Source: Branchiostoma belcheri (taxonomy: Eukaryota; Chordata; Leptocardii; Amphioxiformes; Branchiostomatidae). From it: DNA of 64,000 nucleotides. A program made the position numbers and the translations under genes. The stretch spans positions 2,767,875 to 2,831,874 of the forward strand of contig NW_017803998.1 in NCBI RefSeq assembly GCF_001625305.1. Direction: 5' to 3'. Every line of letters begins with the position of its first letter. The first letter of the stretch is position 1. Positions 54,721 to 64,000 of this stretch are shown in pieces. The notes beneath the pieces are model-generated. The model made no database searches. It had not been told where the DNA came from and saw only the letters and a list, made by a program, of their open reading frames with translations.

Positions 54721-56589
54721 GATCATACCAACTGATTAAATAGCGACAGAAAGGCTCATACTTCTCTTGTTATCTACAAATGCCAAATCTACTGCAACCA
54801 AAGTGTCTAGACTTTTTGCCATTCATAGGTAACTACACAAAAGTGTACCCTTCACGAAATAGACCCAGTTGCTGCCTTCCTTCAAACTTCAAAGCTGGTA
54901 GATGTTACGCAAAGGAGAGATTATTTCTGATTGGGTAATATAACTAATACTGCTAAATGACACCCTCTGCTACTTTCCCACATTTAAATCTTCATGAATT
55001 ACCATCAAACACCTGTTTATGTAAAACATCTGACAACACCCTGTCAATCACCACAGAACTGGTATAATGCCTGAGGCACTACTGTCCCAATTGAGAAGAT
55101 TGAATACAATTGGAATTACATTTACAATGGGCACCCCAATTTCTGAAACAAAAGGCACTAAGTGACAACACAATGCATTTAATATGTCTCTATTCAAATA
55201 TGAGAATAACACTGTTCTATTCTAATTTTTTTACAAAGCCATTCCCGGAGGCCGCTATTTGAATGGGAAAACACTAACACAGAAATGTAAATTGGTACAA
55301 CAAAATGTCTACTTTACAGATCTATCGAATGTTTCTACATACATTATGAGGGGTTTGACTTCTTTTTTTTTTGGAGGTAGTGGATAATAAACAACTTAAT
55401 AATACCCCACCAATTTACATAACATTAGCATCTAAAAAGAAATAAACTATATGTAGCAAAGATTTACAATGAAAATATAAAGTGTTATGAATATAAATAT
55501 ACAGTAATTCTTGTGTAAACGTCTTCTTTATACAATCTACAGCCAGTTCTCACAAAAGCGTCCCCTCACAAGTTATCTATTCTCACATTGGCAAGACACA
55601 CCCTGAACCCTGACTTACACATAAAGGGTAGCCTGGGGCAAAAACATTCTGGGCGCTGTCTGACTAAGGTAATACACACATAATGTCCCTTGAGGTGTCC
55701 TTACATCCTCTTTAGGGATGCGTCCTTTTGTCTATTTTCCTCTCGGGTAATCAGACAGGTAGTACATTGTTATATTGCGCATACCTGTACTTAAGAGCAG
55801 TTTTCACTTAAAACAGGAAGGAAATACCAAGATAGAAGCTTTCTATCTAGATTTACACCCAGATACCACTACTGTAATTGTGGCAAAACAACCCGAAACT
55901 GGGCTCGAAACCACTAGTAGTAGTAGTACTCTGGTGTGGGTAACATTGAAATTTACCTACACCAGACAAATTTTACCTGCACCACTCAGGATTTAGGAAG
56001 CACGGATCACAGTACTTCTGAATACTATTCAGAAACCATTGTTTCTTTTCAATGTAGCAAATAAAAATCTAAATACACCTACATGTATACTAGTATATAA
56101 AACCCTATACATGGACCAGTGCAGGTTAGGTGAAGGTACTAGTAGACATCAGAAATACCTGCACAGCTCCAACTTTACCTGCACTAACCTGCATATACTG
56201 TATATAATACAGGTGGTACATGTATTTCCAGCCCTGCCTAAATGTTAACTATTCAAGTGCTTCTGGCCATCAGAAATACTGGGAACGTAATATCAGACAA
56301 CTGGGTATTGAAATATGCGCATTCAAGCTGCCTGTATCAGCCTATCTGCCTGACATATCGTCCAGTCAGTATCTCATATCACTTCACCACTCTAACATAT
56401 CAGGGCTTCAGAATCCCCATTAGTGAAGAGTGGGACAACCAGGATATGTATGGTGATGCTATCAGATACTGGTATATATGCATGACCCTTTACACAGATA
56501 CAGTTATTGATGTGTATAGCCTTTAAAATCGTATACTAGTGTAACACTAACAGTGGGGTTCAGGCACCACCAACTCTTCAGTGTCACCC
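54721..56589. other. No gene recognised
   Basis: Low-complexity AT-rich DNA. 55890-56240 may be a MITE (aactgggctcgaaacc / atttccagccctg) with repeated acctgcac motifs. Confidence 0.45.
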
Positions 56590-56690
56590 AGACCTTTTAG
56601 CCTTGCGGTTAGTGCATTGGGTTTGAGAGCTGGGGGCCTGGTTTGGCCCGGGTTCGATTCAAACATTGGTTTGGTGACACTGGAATGATT
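56590..56690 (+). repeat. tRNA-derived SINE head
   Basis: A-box-like tagccttgcggttagtgc and a good B box (gggttcgattc) about 45 bp on. Internal Pol III promoter of a SINE. Not a tRNA: no cloverleaf is seen. Confidence 0.6.
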
Positions 56691-56925
56691 CAAGCTAAAG
56701 CTAGATATTTCTCAAACGCAGAATAACAGAAATCAAACTTCAGAATGCCTGTTTGGACCCCGTCACAACTCCAAGTCAGTCAAAACTTTCTCCTATATTG
56801 TAATTTAAGGCAAATATTCAGATAATTTTCCTATCAATGTTATGGGGGTCAGACTATTTTGCAAAAAATAAAACGATCAGAAGAGCAAACTGGTACTAGA
56901 ATAGGACAATATTCTGGGCTAGGAT

Positions 56926-57513
56926 TAGCCGTGGCGACTCTTGACTCGGGCTTACATTGCATTACCCTCAGCAAGAGTCGTGGAAAGATCCATTGGCAGA
57001 ACTGCACATTTCCCGTTGGCTGCTCGATGCTCCGTTTTTGACCCGGTTTTTTGCTGTCCCGAGCTTCCCTACAATATAACTCCACAATTGGCCGGGTTGC
57101 CGCCATTTTGGATATAGTCGGGAATGTCCGCTACCGCCGTCGGGAACGCTCGGTAGGCTTTCCGGTTATGATCGGAGAGTTTTCGGTCCCGCTTCGGTAA
57201 TCGTGGCGCTACCGAGCGTTCCCGACGGCGGTAGCGGACATTCCCGACTATATCCAAAATGGCGGCGCGGATGTACCGACTAGCTATTTTAGTACTTTCC
57301 CGTCGCGCTGTGGAATATTTAGGCCGATCTGAACATCGGCAACCCGGCCAATTGTGGAGTTATATTGTAGGGAAGCTCGGGACAGCAAAAAACCGGGTCA
57401 AAAACGGAGCATCGAGCAGCCAACGGGAAATGTGCAGTTCTGCCAATGGATCTTTCCACGACTCTTGCTGAGGGTAATGCAATGTAAGCCCGAGTCAAGA
57501 GTCGCCACGGCTA
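56926..57513. mobile_element. MULE-like fold-back element, 9-bp target duplication
   Basis: 588 bp bounded by GGCTAGGAT at 56917-56925 and 57514-57522. Arms start TAGCCGTGGCGACTCTTGAC and pair over about 180 bp; a second inverted pair (57105-57160 with 57205-57262, gtccgctaccgccgtcggga) lies inside, so almost the entire element folds except a bulge of about 75 bp. Long TIRs with a 9-bp duplication are typical of Mutator-like elements. Confidence 0.75.
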
Positions 57514-58479
57514 GGCTAGGATATACAAAACATTACATGAGACACCTTGAAAATTATCAAATCAAATACAGATATTTTTTTTATTAGTTTTTATCAACCA
57601 TTTCAGTAGATTTATGTTTGATTGAACAAAATATAGCTACAAAAGCCCATCTTATTTTTATACTTTGGGTATGTTATAGAGAGATATATATTATATCATT
57701 TTTTATCTTCAAAAACTTGTGAGCCCCCCTCCCCATACTGGACACTACTTGTCAAAAATTATGCTGACCTTGTACAATTTTCCAGTCGTGGGAAACAAAA
57801 ATAAAACACTGGCGATGTTTGCAGGAGATTTTCCAGCCGTATTTAGACAATACTAACTCAGTCATGTGCGAGTCAAGAGTCTCTTGGACAAATCCAGCCG
57901 GCCAATATAATTGCAAGTCTTGTACTTGAACGTGTGTGAACCACTCTCAAAGTTCTTCAACAAAACACGCACACACTCACTTCAGAAATACAAAAAGCCA
58001 TCTGCCCTTGAGTTTAGGGCACAGAATTCTACAGTAAGGATAAAAATGTGGTTATAGAAAGCTGGTGGGATGTAAAAATGGTGGAAATTTGAGAAGATAT
58101 CCTTGTGGGGAAAGACGGTAGGGGGAAGAAGAGGAATTTCGGGGAATGGTTTTGAGGCGCCGGCATAAAATAGGGTACGGTCTGGCGATCGAACTAGACA
58201 GACACAAGCGAACAAAAACATTTTTAACTCCCTTGTGACAGCGGGGAAAAAAGGCTGACGTATTGATTTTTTGCTTGCCAGTGTGAGATATAACCTCTAT
58301 TTTCTAAATCCGAGAGAAATTTCCTAAATTCAACGCCTCAAAACATGGGAAAATGTAGGAAATTTTGCAGCAAAGCGTCCATGACCGGCCAAGCGTTGGA
58401 CCACTTTTTGGACGACCCGTAACTTGACATGCAGTACACACAACGCCAGTTTTGGGCAAATAAAACGGGGTTCCCTCAC

Positions 58480-58660
58480 CTTTAAAGTCAGGCTGTATTC
58501 CGGGCGATATCCTTGGGCGATTGGAGTTGTTTTTGGGTTAGATTTAAGGGTTGATCAGGTAAAAAATCACACTTTTAAAGCGAAAACAGCCGAGGCTTTG
58601 GAGTCAGCCTGCCGCCATGTTGTGAAATGTGACTGCTCTCTTACTGGGTTGTACCATTGC
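58480..58660 (-). promoter_or_regulatory. Candidate 5' noncoding exon/promoter (SHANK?)
   Basis: GC-richer block; the minus strand has caacATGGCGGCAGG, like YY1-type initiator motifs near start sites, then a donor (AAAG/gtgagg) at 58,479. Could be the noncoding exon that feeds the acceptor at 27,292. Speculative. Confidence 0.2.
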
Positions 58661-58936
58661 GGTGGGTCCATGGGGGGTGGACCGCTTTAACACAAAGAGA
58701 CCCTTGTTCATGGGTCGAAAGCCCTGGAAAAAGTTGCGTTTTTTAATATATCGACCAAACTACTAGTAACTTTTTGATGGACAACATATTTACTTGAAGA
58801 TATTACTTTTTTTTTCGCTTGTCCTACGCATACCAGAATTGATAAGCAAGAAAGAATGCGAATTATGTGATAATACAAGTGAGAAAAAAAAAGATAAAAT
58901 CGATCTTTTTTTCGTCGGATGGAAAAAAGGATCGAA

Positions 58937-58995
58937 ATCATAATCTACTGATTTCTGTTATATTTATCATAATCTACTGATTTCTGTTATATTTC
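58937..58995. repeat. Short tandem direct repeat
   Basis: tcataatctactgatttctg followed by ttatatt occurs twice in a row. Confidence 0.7.
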
Positions 58996-59700
58996 ACAAT
59001 CACTGTTGACTTAGAGACTGAAGATAAACCAAAACAGTAATGTCGAAGCGTCTAGCTTTTAATACATAAACAAAATATCCCTCAAGTTACAGTGATACAC
59101 TGTGATATGGGTGTTTGGAGTCAAGTGAAATGTATCTTCGTAACATTGAATTTCAGGTTTGCGTGCAGTCTGCACAACATTATACATCACTGACACACGT
59201 GGAGAATTCTTCTTCTTCCTTATAAAGACCGCTGTACCGCCGTTTGTGGGTCAGACGTGTCCAACTGTATACTCAACTATCTTTCCACGTCCTTGGTACT
59301 GTTATATGTTTACATACAGTTATGGTGGTGACAGATATGGAACTGCCTGCTTGCATGATGTACTGTATACTAACAATTATATATACAATACAGTTCTGTC
59401 CGTGTGAAATATACAGTAATCAAAGTTTCCGCGTTGAGAACTTTAAAATTGGAAGAAATGCTAGTCAAGTCTTTAATATTATTATTTGATGGAAAACAAA
59501 CTCAAGTTAATTCAGTCTTCGTTGGTTTCGTTTATTTTCCTTTATTTTTACAATTAGATTTTTACAATTTATATCTATAAACATGATTTTCTTCAGTATA
59601 GAAGTCATTAAATGCTTGTAGTAGTAAGAAACTGTCTTCTGGTCTCCGGTCATAGCAGTCATGCGTTCGGTTGTGACTTTGTGACATTTTATCTGATTTG

Positions 59701-61750
59701 TACGAAAGACCATAGGAACAAAACGTAAAACAGACGACAAGCTTAAACAGACGACGAGCTTAAACAGACGACGAGCTTAAACAGACGACGAGCTTGCTTA
59801 AACAGACAACAGGCTGGCTGAAACAGACGACGAGCTTGCTGAAACAGACGACGAGCTAATACACAGACGACGAGCTGCTGAAACAGACGACGAGCTGGCT
59901 GAAACAGCGAAGGAGCGACGCTCCCGCTCCAAGGCTGGAAACCCTGGCTCCTTGTATAGTGTACGGTCCCTTCTGAGTGACACCAGATGCTGTCTATGGC
60001 CCTGTTCAGATTGAATCAGTGAAAGCGCCTTACATGTGTTGATGATATGAATGTTAGACATCCAGGTAAACAATACTCATAGGAAATTCAAACTCCTACT
60101 ACTGGATAAGTTATGGAGATAATATCCGGGCGTTTCCAAGTGACATTCACCACTCTTCTTCAGCGTCACTAATGAACTAAGTTAAACGTTAACTTTGTTA
60201 ATTGATTTGTTTCTTGCAAATTCATGCCCGAGGGCTAATCGCATACAGACATTGACAATAAAAATGTGGTGATATAAGACTATTTGCTAACATGAACTTC
60301 TACGTGTACGATATACTTATCGAACCTACTACATGTATCTCTACTAATAACGTTGGCATACATACAGGCTAAACAAAAGTAAATATGCAATATGAGAACA
60401 GGTAATAGGAACAAGGTAACTGCTATTCTAATCCGTTCTATTCTATTAAACTATTCTTGTCATGCTATAGGGGTTTGACTTCTTCTCAGGAAGCAGTGGG
60501 AGATGAATTGTCCGAACTACTTTAAAAAATAAAAAGGGTTGGGAGTGAACAGAAGACGATAAAGCACAATTGAGCTACTCCCCACTTCTAAACAGCCGTC
60601 ACCATCTTCCTGCTATAAAACCCATCAGGGGTCGTTCGGTTTATAGCACCTTCGGGGTGCCCATCAAAGAATGACACTCTTTTATCTGTCAGATTATAAC
60701 AGTTTTCACATCGAGTTGAAAAATGTGCTTGCCTGCCTGGCTGTCTGTTTACTGTACTGCTCGTAATGAACTGAACAATTTCGCCTTTCTGACTTTCCAC
60801 CTCCATGCTTTCTACAACTTTCCACCACACAATAAGTTAGTTGCTGACATTTTGCCATCCTTCCACCTTGTATTAATTAGTATGTGTAGGTTTGTTGTGT
60901 GTGTACGTGCGCTCGCGCCTTATTGGTCAAGTACTGATGACGTAAGAGGTAATGCTTTCAAAAACTTGTGACCAACGACAGCGTGATCACAAGTGTATTC
61001 ATTAGTGACGCTGAAGAAGAGTGGTGAATGTCACTTGGAAACGCCCGGATATTATCTCCATAACTTATCCAGTAGTAGGAGTTTGAATTTCCTATGAGTA
61101 TTGTTTACCTGGATGTCTAACATTCATATCATCAACACATGTAAGGCGCTTTCACTGATTCAATCTGAACAGGGCCATAGACAGCATCTGGTGTCACTCA
61201 GAAGGGACCGTACACTATACAAGGAGCCAGGGTTTCCAGCCTTGGAGCGGGAGCGTCGCTCCTTCGCTGTTTCAGCCAGCTCGTCGTCTGTTTCAGCTCG
61301 TCGTCTGTTTCAGTCCAGCTCGTCGTCTGTTTCAGCAGTCGCGTCGTCTGTTTTAGCTCGTCGTCTGTTTCAGCTCGTCGTCTGTTTCAGCTAGCTCGTC
61401 GGGACCGCTCGTCGTCTGTTTCAGCTCGTCGTCTGTTTCAGCAAGCTCGTCGTCTGTTTCAGCTCGTCGTCTGTTTTAGCTCGTCGTCTGTTTCAGCTCG
61501 TTGTCTGTTTCAGCTAGCTCGTTGTCTGTTTCAGCTCGTCGTCTGTTTCAGCAAGCTCGTCGTCTGTTTCAGCAAGCTCGTCGTCTGTGTATCAGCTCTT
61601 CGTCTGTTTCAGCAAGCTCGTCGTCTGTTTCAGCCAACCCGTTGTCTGTTTAAGCAAGCTCGTCGTCTGTTTAAGCTCGTCGTCTGTTTAAGCTCGTCGT
61701 CTGTTAAAGCTTGTCGTCTGTTTTACGTTTTGTTCCTATGGTCTTTCGTA
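59701..61750. mobile_element. 2.05-kb fold-back element with tandem-repeat arms (TU-like)
   Basis: Flanked by GATTTG at 59695-59700 and 61751-61756; termini TACGAAAGACCATAGGAACA and its complement. Left arm 59701-60175, right arm 60999-61750. Each arm has an outer block of 15-20 bp repeats (gtcgtctgtttcagctc type; about 10 units left, about 25 right) and an inner unique block of about 270 bp that pairs almost perfectly. The loop 60176-60998 shows no gene. The build matches sea urchin TU elements and Drosophila Foldback. Confidence 0.8.
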
Positions 61751-61950
61751 GATTTGCCCCCGTTTTCTGGCAGCCAGCCCAAAGCGCCCCCTATATGTCC
61801 TTGCCAGTCACTGCAGTCTTGGCTCCCTGCCCAGACCTCAATCCCATCGTTCAGCGGTACTTTACCTCGCGTGACAGCGGCCACTCAGTAAGGTTCACCC
61901 CGCCTGCTGAAACATGTAACCGCTCCGCTACACTAACCTGCACCTGTGTT

Positions 61951-62042
61951 AGCCTGGATTCCATCCCGCTTAGGTCATGTCTATTCCAACAGTCTCTACA
62001 GGAAGCAGACGCAGCCCTAAACAGGATGACACCCAGGCTACA
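61951..62042. repeat. Short hairpin, TTAGCCTGGATTCCATCC ends
   Basis: ttagcctggattccatcc and ggatgacacccaggcta are inverted; same small family as 8215-8290. Confidence 0.4.
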
Positions 62043-62872
62043 CCTGTGCGGTCTAAGTGGACTTCACTGTTAGGTTATTTAATACCTTGCATGAAATAGG
62101 CCAATTTTATGTGAATAAATATGTCAGAAGTTAATGCTATTCACCTGTTTTCGTTTACATTTGATTTCCGGCGACCAGCATTTTTTTTTTCCGAAATACA
62201 TGTATATCCTGCTTGTATTTTTGTTATCTTTCGACAAGTGTTTGGAAGGGAACAATAAACAATCTGTCAAATGCGACAAGAAAGACCTGTGACTTCTGGC
62301 TCGATATACCGATAGGCGGTGTGCAAAGGTTTTAGACTAAGACGTCTAAAGGCTAGGAGGTTTGATTCTAACCATTTGGTGCTGAAACGGCTACCTTAGC
62401 AGGCTGGAGGTTAAACATATCCGTCAATGTTACTTTTATTTTCACCTGTGGTTTTTAACTCATTGTGTACCCGTATTTCACATGAGTGGTTACAGCTTTT
62501 ACATCTGTCAACTCCGCTTTTGATATGGGAAACAGAAAACACGCACGCATACAGGTTTGGCGCACGCTACTAAGGTAGCAGATGTGGGTCCTTGAACTGA
62601 AAATATTTTGTTGCTAAACGTTGAAACTATCACTGTTCTGACTGTACATTTTGGTGACAATTTGATGCATGTGGCATCTTTCCAAACGAAAATATAAAAT
62701 CTGTCTAATGATCTAACATATTAACACATGTAATATTAAAAACAACGAACATTTCCATCCATAAATACTCGAGTTATGACGTTGACCGGAGACACACCAC
62801 AGCTAGCTAGCGCTGCTCCACCAGGCTCAAACCGAAAACATACCTTTCTTGACGAAAACAATAAGACAAAGT

Positions 62873-62948
62873 TAGCCTGGTTACCAAACCTATTATAGCT
62901 CCCGAGTCCTACATCCTCTCCGCAACTATAGCTCAGTAACCAGGCTAA
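62873..62948. repeat. MITE with TTAGCCTGGTTACCAAAC ends, copy 2
   Basis: ttagcctggttaccaaac and gtaaccaggctaa; cctattatagct and cctacatcctctccgcaa are shared with 53371-53501. Confidence 0.65.
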
Positions 62949-63087
62949 GACAAAGTGTTCACGGAGATAAAAAATAGAGTTTCAAATCAGGCGTTCAACA
63001 CGTTGAAGAAGAGTGTCATCACCAGACACCTGTTCGTCTGTAGCTGAAGCGCCTCCTTTCTCCGCTTATCGGTACTGCAGAGTGCAT

Positions 63088-63118
63088 GATGATGCGCATG
63101 CAGTGCTATAAATAGCAC
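63088..63118 (+). promoter_or_regulatory. NRF1-like site and TATA box
   Basis: tgatgcgcatgcag (NRF1-like) followed at once by gtgctataaatagcac, a TATA box inside an imperfect palindrome. No gene start is seen after it in the window. Confidence 0.25.
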
Positions 63119-64000
63119 TGAATCAAGAACGACTGCAATTTCTTTTATCCCTGTTTCGTTATACATTTGTTAACACCTAGAATAAGTACACAAAGACCAC
63201 CATTTTTAAGTACATACACTTTAAGTTATGCAAACTATGAAATATAATATCACATGCACAGCTATCAACTTACAAACTGAAAGACAAAGACACGTGTAAT
63301 TCTATCTTTCTAAATATCCAAGGTATCTTTGTCTGGTGTCAGTTAAACTGCTAAAAATCCAAGGAGACGAGGCTCGGCTCGGTGTTGAGTTGATCTAGCC
63401 TTGGTAACATTTTTTCACGGGCCGAATTAAATGTGTTTCACCGGCAATTGCTGTAAAAATATGTCTTTTCCTGAGCCTATCCGTCTAATTGGCCCTTCTG
63501 AACACTGTCGTGCTAAAATTATCGAAACCGATCCCGTAAAAATGCCCCGACGTGCTTTAATGTGCCTGGCGGGAGGGGGGCACTCCCAGCGCCGTAGAGA
63601 TGACAGGGACATGATTACTAGGCTAAAACCAAGGCGCCTCCTTTTCATACTCGATAATACAGACACCAGACTACTGAATTAGCCAAGACCAACATATTTT
63701 GTGGAAGTGGCCGACTTTAAGGCGATGGATTTAATGAAATTCACGGCGAAAAATTCACCGCATCAGAGCAGCTATGTCCTCGGGACCAGCGGCAGATTCG
63801 CCCGCGCAAAGTCCCGTACGCAGCGTCCCCCGCTGCGGTGGCTGTTGTACTTTGCTTGCAGTCTTAATAAACCAGGGAAATCAGGCTTAGAAGTGTTTGC
63901 TAGGTCCGTTACCAATTCCTTTTAAGCACTAGGACTATTTTTGGCACCCTATATTTCCAGACAGCCTCGGAAACCAACCCCGTAAGAATTCCCGGGCATA

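Larger units (their letters stand above)
61757..64000. other. No protein gene recognised; GC rises near the right edge
   Basis: 63,370-63,960 is GC-richer with 70-80 codon open frames on both strands and no known motif; it could be the edge of a CpG-rich promoter or another MITE. Confidence 0.4.

Noticed and set aside
56849-57587. Open frames of 60-85 codons on both strands with the same peptide
   Set aside because: Same protein appears twice because the sequence is an inverted repeat; shadow of the MULE-like arms.
58424-58690. 88-codon plus-strand open frame
   Set aside because: No known motif; better explained by the GC-rich block there.
61280-61720. CRISPR-like look of repeated gtcgtctgtttcagc units
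   Set aside because: Spacers are only 0-5 bp and irregular, and the block is mirrored at 59,730-59,900; it is the tandem part of a fold-back element.

Overview
The window reads as nuclear DNA of an invertebrate deuterostome, most likely an amphioxus (Branchiostoma type). This rests on a SHANK/ProSAP gene with small, well-conserved exons in introns of 0.4 to 6 kb, a very dense load of short inverted-repeat elements (several families recur 2 to 12 times here), and frequent TACATGTA palindromes. The species call is an inference.

Left part (about 1-27,300), minus strand: a SHANK scaffold gene. Twelve exons can be placed exactly and all reading phases agree from exon to exon. They encode the Shank/ProSAP N-terminal (SPN) domain, the ankyrin repeats, a Ser/Pro-rich linker and the SH3 domain. 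A thirteenth, 24-nt exon (1827-1850) is proposed from splice signals and phase. The PDZ, proline-rich and SAM parts must lie beyond the left edge. The coding start is at 27,186; the promoter and 5' noncoding exon(s) lie further right.

Inside the 5.2-kb SHANK intron 14,726-19,968, on the opposite strand, sits a complete four-exon gene (15,259-19,614, 622 aa). I know no named ortholog. The protein has a Pro/Gln/Gly-rich N-terminus, a Gly/Ala-rich hydrophobic stretch, a segment resembling the TRADD N-terminal domain, an acidic stretch and a TPR-like C-terminus. This layout suggests a membrane-linked adaptor, possibly immune.

Right part (27,300-64,000): no protein gene is recognised. It is probably the 5' intron and regulatory DNA of SHANK, or intergenic. 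It holds mobile elements whose ends can often be set from target-site duplications: PIF/Harbinger-type MITEs (TAA), hAT-like MITEs (7-8 bp), TTAA-flanked elements, a MULE-like fold-back (9 bp), a 2.05-kb fold-back element with tandem repeats in its arms (6 bp), tRNA-derived SINE pieces and many hairpins. The left part adds four short Penelope-like (PLE) derivatives, at least three of which carry hammerhead-ribozyme cores with covarying stems, a 1.2-kb element flanked by 7-bp repeats, and LINE tails.

The strongest leads are the nested TRADD-N-like/TPR gene, the hammerhead motifs in the miniature PLEs, the candidate SHANK microexon, and the sea-urchin-TU-like fold-back element.
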